DNA from: Nocardia terrae
GTDB lineage: Bacteria > Actinomycetota > Actinomycetes > Mycobacteriales > Mycobacteriaceae
Length of the DNA stretch: 64,000 bases
NCBI RefSeq assembly: GCF_009760405.1
Contig: NZ_WRPP01000003.1
Span: 620,001-684,000 of the forward strand
Reading direction: 5' to 3'
The stretch's first letter is position 1, and the number at the start of each line of letters is the position of its first letter. The notes below the pieces were generated by a model. That model did no database searches. It was not told the origin of the DNA and worked only from the letters and a program-made list of their open reading frames with translations. This document shows, in pieces, positions 46,081 to 53,248 of this stretch. The position numbers were made by a program, and so were the translations under genes.

Positions 46081-46254
46081 CCGTTCGTCATTCAAGCCCG
46101 AGCAGCGCCGGGCACACTCGTGGCCGCAGGCGCACGCGCCCCCGACCTTTCCGTTTGCGAAAAGAACGCGCCCCACACAGCTATGCAGGACGCGATAGAC
46201 ACCGAGTCTACCCCGGTGTGAATAGCGCGAGCACATCAGTTTTACGGTTCAGAG

Positions 46255-46485
46255 GTGTCGGACACTTCTTCCGAGCAGGGTTCTCGCGGTTCGGCGAGCC
46301 CGCTGCTCTATATCTCTCTGGGCCTGTTCGCGATCGGGTTGCTGGCGGTTGTCGCAATCTTCGGCGTCCACTTCGCGACCGATGCGAAGCCGGGACTGTG
46401 GCTGTATCTGCTCGCCATGTGCGCGCCGCTGGGGTTCCTGCTCTCGCTCGTCTTCGCGCTGTGGTCGGGTCGCCGCTCGCGATGA
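46255..46485 (+). CDS. Small two-helix membrane protein
   Basis: A 76-residue protein from GTG 46255 with two membrane helices (PLLYISLGLFAIGLLAVVAIFGV and LWLYLLAMCAPLGFLLSLVFALW) and a basic C-terminus (SGRRSR). It lies between the cold-shock protein and rpfA, where M. tuberculosis has Rv0870c. Function unknown. Confidence 0.7.
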   Translation: MSDTSSEQGSRGSASPLLYISLGLFAIGLLAVVAIFGVHFATDAKPGLWLYLLAMCAPLGFLLSLVFALWSGRRSR

Positions 46486-46892
46486 CGCGGCGACACCGGG
46501 ATTGCCCACTTCGTTACCCGAGCATGCCTGTGATCTTCGTCACATAACGAGAAGGTCACGGAGCGGTGACAGACCCCTATCGAGCGGGACTCGCCGTGAC
46601 CACCTGCGCAGAAGCCAAGCGGAACCCCTTGCGCCGGTTAGCGACCCGGACAGACACGACGGTTACCAAAAGGAGACTTTTCACGGCGGTCGTCGTAATG
46701 TTCTCCACCAGCCGGGTCAGCCCGGCGCCACCGGCCCGCCGCACCGAACTTCGCCCCGCGGGTACGGACCCCCAACTGGAATCAGGGGCGAAGACGAGGA
46801 ACAGCGCACGATATGTGCGCCGGGCCGGACGACCTCTCAGTTCGACCCCGGTAGTCGGCCTCGCAGGCGCGTACGAGAGGAAAGACCCGAAA
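46486..46892 (+). promoter_or_regulatory. 407-base leader of rpfA
   Basis: A gap of 407 bases ahead of the rpfA ATG. The 3' half carries the ydaO-type riboswitch described separately; the 5' half probably holds the promoter. No ORF with a family match is seen, although frames are open. Confidence 0.6.
46745..46885 (+). promoter_or_regulatory. ydaO-type c-di-AMP riboswitch candidate
   Basis: The block at 46842-46882 reads TCGACCCCGGTAGTCGG then CCTCGCAGGCG then CGTACGAGAGGAA, which parallels the conserved 3' part of ydaO/yuaA (CCGAAUCCGUCAGC, CCUCGUAAGCG, GAGAGGA). Upstream elements GGACCCCCAA, TGGAATC and GGGGCGAA, and a variable hairpin GCGCAC/GTGCGC at 46804-46820, are in the expected order. 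The ydaO class is known upstream of rpfA in actinobacteria. The 5' boundary is approximate. Confidence 0.65.
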
Positions 46893-47525
46893 ATGAGTGG
46901 ACGCCATCGCAAGCCGACCAACACCGGCCGCACTGTCGCCAAGGTTGCCCTGACGGGCATCGCTCTCGGCGGCGCCGGAGTGGCCATGGCTGGTAACGCC
47001 AGCGCGGCACCCGACTCCGACTGGGATCGCCTCGCACAGTGCGAAGCCGGCGGCAACTGGGCCATCAACACCGGCAACGGATTCCAGGGCGGGCTGCAGT
47101 TCTCCCCCGGCACCTGGAACGCCGCGGGCGGCGGCGAATACGCCCCCACCGCCAACCAGGCCACCCGCGAGCAGCAGATCGCGGTCGCCGAGAAGGTGCT
47201 CGCCACCCAGGGCTGGGGCGCATGGCCGTCCTGCTCCTCGAGCCTCGGACTGACCAGCGGCTCCACCCCCCGCCAAGCCCCCGCGCCGGCGGCCTCCAGC
47301 ACCCCGCAGTGGGCCCCGCAGCAGGCCGGCCCCGGCGGCGGCACCAACGGCACGCAGGAAGTCTTCCAGGCCGTCGACCGTGCCATCGCCGTCGCCCAGT
47401 CGCAGGGCGTCAACATCCCCCAGCCCGCGCTGGACTTCCTCAACGCCACCAAGGCCAGCGGCACCCAGCTGGATCCGGGCGTCGTGAACTTCTTCGAGGC
47501 GAACAAGGGCCTGCTGCCCCAGTAG
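46893..47525 (+). CDS. rpfA: Resuscitation-promoting factor RpfA-like
   Basis: A 210-residue secreted protein beginning MSGRHRKPTNTGRTVAKVAL, like M. tuberculosis RpfA, with a signal peptide to about ASA/APD. The transglycosylase-like domain follows: DWDRLAQCEAGGNWAINTGN (catalytic glutamate in CEAGG), GGLQFSPGTWNAAGG, ATREQQIAVAEKVLATQGW and AWPSCSSSLGL. The C-terminal segment is a Pro-rich linker and short helical end, far shorter than the A/P repeat tail of Rv0867c. Rpfs cleave peptidoglycan during regrowth from dormancy. Confidence 0.92.
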   Translation: MSGRHRKPTNTGRTVAKVALTGIALGGAGVAMAGNASAAPDSDWDRLAQCEAGGNWAINTGNGFQGGLQFSPGTWNAAGGGEYAPTANQATREQQIAVAEKVLATQGWGAWPSCSSSLGLTSGSTPRQAPAPAASSTPQWAPQQAGPGGGTNGTQEVFQAVDRAIAVAQSQGVNIPQPALDFLNATKASGTQLDPGVVNFFEANKGLLPQ

Positions 47526-47543
47526 CACCGCGTTCCCTCTTCC

Positions 47544-47579
47544 CGAATGCCCCGCGTCGACGCCGACGCGGGGCATTCG
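47544..47579 (+). terminator. Terminator hairpin of rpfA
   Basis: A 16-bp perfect stem (47544-47559 with 47564-47579, CGAATGCCCCGCGTCG arm) with loop ACGC, 19 bases after the rpfA stop. No U-tract. Confidence 0.8.
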
Positions 47580-47587
47580 CGGTTTCG

Positions 47588-47677
47588 ACAACTCTCGTAA
47601 CTCCCTGGGGCTTCCGAGGCGCCCCCCTCTCCGACTTGGGGTTTCAGGGGCTTGCCCCTGAGAGCTACGAGAGTTGT
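47588..47677 (+). repeat. Intergenic repeat copy C
   Basis: It has 12-bp inverted ends: ACAACTCTCGTA at 47588-47599 and TACGAGAGTTGT at 47666-47677. The inner GGGGTTTCAGGGGCTTGCCC block is the reverse of the CCCCTGAAACCCC core of copies A and B. It lies just after the rpfA terminator. Confidence 0.75.
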
Positions 47678-47761
47678 CTCATCCTGTTTGCCAGCGGAAC
47701 GCGGTGGTGGGGGCAAACTTCCGGGTGCCGGAGCGGGCGGTCTTGTGGGCCTCATGTCAGA

Positions 47762-47959
47762 ATGAGCGACGTGGTGAACAAATCGAACAAGCCCTATGTC
47801 GACAATGGCTGGCCGGAGATGGCCAACGGCGACCACGCGGTCACCGAACTCTCGTCGACCCGCTCCGGCGGTCTGTCCCCCTACGGCGAGGACACCGAGT
47901 TCCCGCTGCCGGCCGACAAGCTGCCGTACGTGCACCCGTACACGGTCGTCAACCGCTGA
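47762..47959 (+). CDS. Conserved small protein (Rv0863-like position)
   Basis: A 65-residue hydrophilic protein beginning MSDVVNKSNKPYVDNGWPEM and ending LPYVHPYTVVNR. Compositionally well-formed (low Arg bias, typical codon use) and preceded by open upstream sequence only. It lies between rpfA and the helicase-associated gene, where Rv0863 stands in M. tuberculosis. Function unknown. Confidence 0.6.
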   Translation: MSDVVNKSNKPYVDNGWPEMANGDHAVTELSSTRSGGLSPYGEDTEFPLPADKLPYVHPYTVVNR

Positions 47960-48103
47960 TCCGAGGCACGACCGACAAATCATGCGGTTAACGGCGCTCG
48001 TTCCCGGGCGGCCGCCGTGCGTTCGACTCCAGGCTCGGACTACCCCCTGGTTTCCCGCGGCGGCCGCTGAACCGCGTCCACCCGGCCCGACGGATCGGGT
48101 GAA

Positions 48104-50482
48104 GTGACCGACACCCCCGCCCCCGCCGCTACCGGCGCCGAGGCTTCCGCCGACACCGCCCCCGAGGCGCCCGCCAAGAAGACCCGGTCCGCTGCCGCGC
48201 GAGCCGATGTGACTCTGGCCGAATGGCTTTCCAAGCGCTCCGACGAGGATCTCGTCACGCTGCTGGAGCTACGCCCGGATCTGGCCGTTCCCCTGCCCGC
48301 CTCGATGGCGGTGCTGGCGGCGCGCACCGAACAGCGCGCCTCGGTGCTGCGGGCCGGCGACGAGCTCGACACCCTCGACTTCGCGATCATCGAAACCCTT
48401 GTCGTGCAAGGGGCCGCCGACGGCCGCCACGGTCAGCCACTGCCCGCCAAGACCCTGCGCAAGCTGCTCTCGGACCGAGTTCCGGCGGCGACGGTCAACG
48501 CCGCGCTGCAGAAACTGCGCGCCCGCGCCCTGGTGTGGGGCCCGGACACGGCCCTGCGGGCGACACCCGCCGCGCAGGAGGCGCTGCCGTGGCCCTTGGG
48601 CAGCACCACCGAACTGCCGGACGCGCTCACCGAGCCCGAGATCGCCGCGGCCCTGGCCGAATCCACGCCACAGGAACGCGCCCTGCTCGACAAGCTGGCC
48701 GCCACCGGCCCGCGCGGCCGCACCCGCGATGCCGCGCCCGGCACCCCGAGCGAACGCCCGGTGCAGCGGCTGCTGTCGCGCCGCCTGCTGAACTGGATCG
48801 ACGAGGAGACCGTCGAGCTGCCGGCCGCGGTCGGCCAGACCCTGCGCAACGAGCCGGTCACCGATCCGCACGCCCTCACCCCGCCGCAGCCCGGCACCAC
48901 CAAGCACCCCCCCGCCGACGTCAACGCGGTGGGCGCGGGCGAGGTGGGAGAGCTGTTGCGGCACAGCACCTCCCTGCTCGAGGTGCTGGGCCGCACGCCC
49001 GCGCCGGTGCTGCGCTCGGGTGGTCTCGGCGTGCGCGAACAGCGCCGCATCGCCAAGCAGACCGGTATCGACGAGACCCGGGTCGGCCTGCTGGCCGAGA
49101 TCCTGGTGGCGGCGCGGCTCATCGACAAGGGCACGCCCGAACCCGCACCCGAGGGCGACGGCACCGAGGACTACTGGACGCCCACCACCACCTCCGACGC
49201 CTGGCTCGCGGTGGTGCCGCCGCGCCGCTGGGTGGTGCTCGCGCAGGCCTGGCTGGAGCTGGACCGCTTCCCGTGGATGATCGGCCTGCGCGACGCCAAT
49301 GACAAACCGCTGGCGGCGCTCTCGGCCGAGCTGCGCACCGTGCACGCCGTCCGAGACCGGCGCGCCGTCCTGGAGCTGCTGGCCGAATTCCCCTCCGGCA
49401 CCGAGGTTTCCGCCGCCGATCTGGGCCGCGTGCTGGCCTGGCGGCAGCCGCGCCGGCGGCGGCACTATCGGCTGGACGCGGTGGAGAGCACACTGGCGGA
49501 AGCCGAATCGCTGGGTCTGGTGGCACGCGGGGCGGTTACTTCGGCGGGGCGCGCGCTGCTGCACGGCAGTCCCGAGGACGCCGAGTCGGAGATGGCGACC
49601 GCGCTGCCGGAGCCGGTGGATCACGTGCTGGTGCAGGCCGACCTGACGGTCATCGCGCCGGGACCGCTCACCCCGGAGCTCCAGCACCGGATCGAAAGGG
49701 TCGCCGATGTCGAATCGGCCGGTGCGGCAACGGTTTACCGCCTCAGCGAGATCTCGGTGCGCCGAGCCCTGGACGCGGGATCCACCGCCGCGGAGCTGCA
49801 CAACCTGTTCACCACGCACTCGCGCACCCCGGTCCCGCAGTCGCTGACCTACCTCATCGACGATGTGGCCCGGCGCCACGGCCGCCTGCGCGCGGGCATG
49901 GCGCAGAGCTTCGTGCGCAGCGAGGACCCGACCCTGCTGGCCGAGGTGCTGGCCGCTCCGGTGGCCGGGGAACTGGCGCTGCGCGCGGTCGCGCCGACCG
50001 TCGCGATTTCCCAGGCGTCGCTGGGCGAGGTGCTGGAACGCCTGCGCGCCGCCGGTTTCAGCCCCGCCGGGGAGGATTCCTCCGGGGCCATCGTCGATTT
50101 GCGCCCCCGGGGCGCGCGCCTGCCCGCCCGTCAGCCGACCCGCCAGAACTGGCGGCCCAATCCGCCCAGCACCGAACAGCTGCAGTCCCTGGTCGCCGAG
50201 CTCCGCGCCGGGGAGCGGGCCGCCAATGCCCGCCCCGGCCAGGCGGTCCGCTCCGACGGCTCCCGCACCAGCACCGCCGCCACCCTCAATCTGCTCCAGC
50301 TGGCCGCCCGCACCCGCCGCCCGGTCCACATCGGCTACGTGGACGCGCAGGGCGTGGCCACCCAGCGCGTGGTGGAGCCGCTCAAGGTCGGCGGCGGCCA
50401 GCTCGACGCCCTCGACCCCGTCACCGGCTCGGTCCGCCACTTCACCCTGCACCGCATCGCCTCGGTCGCGCTGGTCGAATAG
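48104..50482 (+). CDS. Helicase-associated domain protein, XPB/Ssl2 N-domain-like
   Basis: A 792-residue protein from GTG 48104, matching M. tuberculosis Rv0862c in position. No Walker A or DEAH box is visible. The middle to late part (VDHVLVQADLTVIAPGPLTPELQHRI ... SLTYLIDDVARRHGRLRAGMAQS) is the helicase-associated (XPB N-domain-like) region. The C-terminus (ARTRRPVHIGYVDAQGVATQRVVEPLKV ... FTLHRIASVALVE) resembles a WYL-type ligand or nucleic-acid fold. It may act with the XPB helicase 2.8 kb away. Function inferred, not known. Confidence 0.75.
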   Translation: MTDTPAPAATGAEASADTAPEAPAKKTRSAAARADVTLAEWLSKRSDEDLVTLLELRPDLAVPLPASMAVLAARTEQRASVLRAGDELDTLDFAIIETLVVQGAADGRHGQPLPAKTLRKLLSDRVPAATVNAALQKLRARALVWGPDTALRATPAAQEALPWPLGSTTELPDALTEPEIAAALAESTPQERALLDKLAATGPRGRTRDAAPGTPSERPVQRLLSRRLLNWIDEETVELPAAVGQTLRNEPVTDPHALTPPQPGTTKHPPADVNAVGAGEVGELLRHSTSLLEVLGRTPAPVLRSGGLGVREQRRIAKQTGIDETRVGLLAEILVAARLIDKGTPEPAPEGDGTEDYWTPTTTSDAWLAVVPPRRWVVLAQAWLELDRFPWMIGLRDANDKPLAALSAELRTVHAVRDRRAVLELLAEFPSGTEVSAADLGRVLAWRQPRRRRHYRLDAVESTLAEAESLGLVARGAVTSAGRALLHGSPEDAESEMATALPEPVDHVLVQADLTVIAPGPLTPELQHRIERVADVESAGAATVYRLSEISVRRALDAGSTAAELHNLFTTHSRTPVPQSLTYLIDDVARRHGRLRAGMAQSFVRSEDPTLLAEVLAAPVAGELALRAVAPTVAISQASLGEVLERLRAAGFSPAGEDSSGAIVDLRPRGARLPARQPTRQNWRPNPPSTEQLQSLVAELRAGERAANARPGQAVRSDGSRTSTAATLNLLQLAARTRRPVHIGYVDAQGVATQRVVEPLKVGGGQLDALDPVTGSVRHFTLHRIASVALVE

Positions 50483-50505
50483 CGATGGGCCGGATGAACA
50501 GCGAA

Positions 50506-50552
50506 GGCCCGGTGCGCCGACGGCATTTCGACTGCCGCCCGCACACCGGGCC
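50506..50552 (+). terminator. Hairpin after helicase-associated gene
   Basis: Outer stem GGCCCGGTG (50506-50514) pairs with CACCGGGCC (50544-50552); an inner CGGCA/TGCCG stem adds to it. It lies 24 bases after the stop at 50482. No T-tract. Confidence 0.55.
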
Positions 50553-50559
50553 CTCGGGT

Positions 50560-50646
50560 CCCCGGAGTCTCTACCCCGTGGGTTTCCGAAGCGCCTCGCC
50601 CCGGGTGGGGTTTCCGGGGCTGGCCCCTGAGAGTTACGAGAGTTGT
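50560..50646 (+). repeat. Intergenic repeat copy D
   Basis: It shares GTTTCCGAAGCGCCTC, GGGGTTTCCGGGGCTGGCCC and the end GAGAGTTACGAGAGTTGT with copy C. The left ACAACTCTCGTA arm of C is absent. It lies between the convergent helicase-associated and LppU genes. Confidence 0.7.
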
Positions 50647-50647
50647 T

Positions 50648-51181
50648 CTACCCCTTGGGGTTTCCCAGACAGAACGTGGTCTTCGGGTCCGGGATGATCC
50701 GGAATCCGACAGACGTGGCGGTGTCGCACTGGAATTCGTCGGCCTGGCCGTCGATCCGCTTGATCACCTTGAACGACGCCTCGGGCGCCGCGCAGTCCAC
50801 GAACTTGTAGCCGGTGGTCTGGCTTTCGTTGTAGCAGGAGCCCTGCTTGAAGTTCGGGCTCAGGCACAGGAACGCGACGGTCTTGCTGTCCGAGCCCTTC
50901 TCCTCGTAGGAGGTCTGCTCGTCCTTGCAGCTGGACTTGGCGTCGAAGACCGCGGCGACCTTGTAGACGGCCTTCTCGCTGGAGCAGTCGATGGGCTGCG
51001 TCTTGGAGTTGTCCGCCGAGCCCTCGATGACGTTGATGCAGTCACCCACCTTGGACTTGGCGGTGTCGGACTTGCCGGCATCCTTCAGCATCGAACAGCC
51101 GGAAAAGGCCAGTACGGCCACGGCAACCGCCACGAGGGCGAGTACGAGGCGCACCAGCGGCCTCGTTCCTGCGAACTTCAC
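50648..51181 (-). CDS. LppU/SCO3897-family lipoprotein
   Basis: A 177-residue lipoprotein from ATG 51181. The signal peptide ends in the lipobox AFSGC (Cys 29 approx.). The mature part has eight cysteines (CINV, DCSS, SCKDE, LCLS, SCYN, DCAA, QCDT, FCLG), so about four disulphides, and the GDCI ... TQPIDCSSEKAVYKV pattern of the LppU/septum-formation family. The role is unknown; it is expected on the outer face of the membrane. Confidence 0.85.
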   Translation of the reverse strand: MKFAGTRPLVRLVLALVAVAVAVLAFSGCSMLKDAGKSDTAKSKVGDCINVIEGSADNSKTQPIDCSSEKAVYKVAAVFDAKSSCKDEQTSYEEKGSDSKTVAFLCLSPNFKQGSCYNESQTTGYKFVDCAAPEASFKVIKRIDGQADEFQCDTATSVGFRIIPDPKTTFCLGNPKG

Positions 51182-51239
51182 TAGCGAAAACCTTTCTCAC
51201 CGAACAGTTCACGGCTGTGAACGCGGTGAGAATACCTGG

Positions 51240-51335
51240 TCAGTGCACCATCGACAGTCCACGCATGCCCAGCAGCGACAGGTTGATGAAGAGGGTGGGC
51301 AGCGAGTTGAGGAACATGAGGCTGAGTGCGGGCAA
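51240..51335 (-). CDS. Possible short hydrophobic peptide upstream of LppU gene
   Basis: TTG 51335 with GAGAGG six bases upstream opens a 31-codon frame reading MPALSLMFLNSLPTLFINLS then LLGMRGLSMVH, ending at 51240, 58 bases before the LppU start. It is Leu-rich and could span the membrane once. There is no family match, and the TTG start is a weak one; it could also be chance. Confidence 0.3.
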   Translation of the reverse strand: MPALSLMFLNSLPTLFINLSLLGMRGLSMVH

Positions 51336-51452
51336 AGTCGTACCTCTCGATCGAATCTATCTGGGCGTTTGTCCAGCAATGTCCCCCGGGCACTGTGTCG
51401 CTGCCCGCTCCTGGGGCGTTACAACAAGCACCTCAAGGGGTTTCGCACCTCA

Positions 51453-52994
51453 CTATGCCGATCCGGTGCCGGACCCGCTACCCGAGCCGCTGTCCGCCGA
51501 GCCGGTTCCGATCGGGCCGCTGGGCACCGTCGCGCCCTTCGATCCCGGCCGGTTGATGTAGACGGTCACCGGCGCCGAGCCGTCCGCCGCCACCGTCACC
51601 ACCCGGGCACCGGCCGCCGAGGTGACCCGGCCACCCTCGACCCGCACCGCGTACCCGTCCGGATAGTGCACATCGGACACATAGATCTCAGTGGTCCCCG
51701 CGCCCGGCGTGTATCGGTAGGCGAAGTCACCGGTATCGGGATCGAAGATCATCCGCCCGGGCGTGCCCGCGGTCGCCCGCGGATACGTGCGCACCAATTG
51801 CCTGCCGAGATCGCCGGTGAACGGATCCGGTTTCGGCGCGCCCGCACCGAACCGAGACGTGTAGTGCCAGTACTGCCAGCTGACGAATCGATTGTCGGCA
51901 TTGACGAGCGTATTGCGCAGCACCGCGGCATCACCGTCACCGAATTCGGTGACCAGGGTCGGCAATTGCGTCCGCGCGGTGAAGGAATCGATATTGCCCC
52001 AGGTCTTCCCCTGCTGCAGCGGGCAGAGTCCGCGCAGGAACGCGGGCAGCCCCGAATAGATCGCCAACTGGCTCGGAATGCAGTAGTCGTGCGGCGCGAA
52101 GGCGATATCGGGCGCGCTGATCGGCGGATTCTTGCCCAGATTGGTGGGCATGGTCTCGTTCCAGGTGACGTTCGGCTCCCACAGCACCAAGAGATCGCCA
52201 TTGCGCGCCCGCACCGAATCGGTCAGCTTCTGCATGGCCGCTTGATATTTCACATCGAACCCCGGGCACCCGTTCGGATAGCAGGACAGGAACGCCGATC
52301 CCGGCCACGGCTCGTTGAGCAACTCGATCCCCAGCGCCCCCGGATGCCCGCTCACCCGCGCCGCGAGCGCCCCGAGCGCCGCACCCAGCTCGTCGAGCAC
52401 CCCGTAGGTGTTGTTCCAGACCTCGTCCCACCCCGCATTCATGCTCGGCATCAGGTAGAAGAACGGAAAGCCCAGATTCGGCTCCCCGACCCCCGGTCGC
52501 GAGTGAATGGCCCACTCCGGAAATCCATTGCCTCCCCACGGCTTCGACAGCCCGTCCTGATGATTGTCGAGCAGCGTGTGAATCCCGTACTGCGCCAAGG
52601 TGTCCACGACCCCGGCGACCCGATCGAGGTACGCGGTATCGACCACCCCTTCGGTCGGCATGAGCGCATCGAACGACACCCCCAGCCGCACCGTATTGAA
52701 CCCGTGCCCCGCGAGCGCCGCCGCATCCTCGGCGGTCACCGTGAACCCGTCACCAGGCTCTATATAAGGCGGCGCCTTGTCCACATTGTTGACCCCGTGC
52801 AACACCACGACCCGCCCGCTCTCGTCCACGAACCGGCTGCCGTCGGCGTGTATCCGCCCGACCGAAGCGGCATCGGGAGCACCCGACGCCGACACCGCAG
52901 GAGTGAGCACCGCCCCCGCCAGCACCGCGGCCACCACCCCGACCACCCCTCGCCCGGCCCTCCGCCATCTCCCCCGAGCTCTGACCCCGCGCAT
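51453..52994 (-). CDS. GH5 glycoside hydrolase, endoglycoceramidase-like
   Basis: A 513-residue secreted enzyme. ATG 52994 is used (AGGGGTG six bases upstream); GTG 53000 adds two residues. The signal peptide runs to about ASA. GH5 motifs in order: VVLHGVNNVDKAPPY, LDNHQDGL, the acid/base glutamate in ELLNEPWPG near 225 and the nucleophile in LVTEFGDGD near 348. The layout matches the Rhodococcus-type endoglycoceramidases, with a C-terminal beta domain and a final SGSGSGTGSA tail. Natural substrate unknown; glycolipids are likely. Confidence 0.88.
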   Translation of the reverse strand: MRGVRARGRWRRAGRGVVGVVAAVLAGAVLTPAVSASGAPDAASVGRIHADGSRFVDESGRVVVLHGVNNVDKAPPYIEPGDGFTVTAEDAAALAGHGFNTVRLGVSFDALMPTEGVVDTAYLDRVAGVVDTLAQYGIHTLLDNHQDGLSKPWGGNGFPEWAIHSRPGVGEPNLGFPFFYLMPSMNAGWDEVWNNTYGVLDELGAALGALAARVSGHPGALGIELLNEPWPGSAFLSCYPNGCPGFDVKYQAAMQKLTDSVRARNGDLLVLWEPNVTWNETMPTNLGKNPPISAPDIAFAPHDYCIPSQLAIYSGLPAFLRGLCPLQQGKTWGNIDSFTARTQLPTLVTEFGDGDAAVLRNTLVNADNRFVSWQYWHYTSRFGAGAPKPDPFTGDLGRQLVRTYPRATAGTPGRMIFDPDTGDFAYRYTPGAGTTEIYVSDVHYPDGYAVRVEGGRVTSAAGARVVTVAADGSAPVTVYINRPGSKGATVPSGPIGTGSADSGSGSGSGTGSA

Positions 52995-53026
52995 CGGCAC
53001 CCCTGTTCAGTTCAATCAGGTCTAAC

Positions 53027-53046
53027 GTCCAAATGGACACACGTCC
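53027..53046. promoter_or_regulatory. Candidate operator palindrome in GH5/xpb intergenic
   Basis: GTCCAAATGGAC (53027-53038) has arms GTCCA/TGGAC, and a further half-site CGTCC lies at 53042-53046. This is the kind of element bound by a TetR or other dimeric regulator. It lies 33 bases upstream of the GH5 start. Confidence 0.4.
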
Positions 53047-53248
53047 AAGTTTCGAGTGATCGTAGCCACAGAAACTCGGGGCTTGACCCTTTTCGCCGAA
53101 TCCACCGGACTTCCGGCCACCCTTCCACCCCGCTCCCGGCCGCATTTCTCCGCTCTCAGAGAACGGGGACGCAGGTCACGTCGCCTTGTCGGTGGGTTGC
53201 TGGAGAATGGACCAGGCTCATTCGGGCCCGGACAAGCCAGGAGGTGTC

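Noticed and set aside
48010..48060. GTTCGACTCC-like T-arm suggesting a tRNA
   Set aside because: No matching acceptor, D-arm or anticodon stem could be drawn around it.
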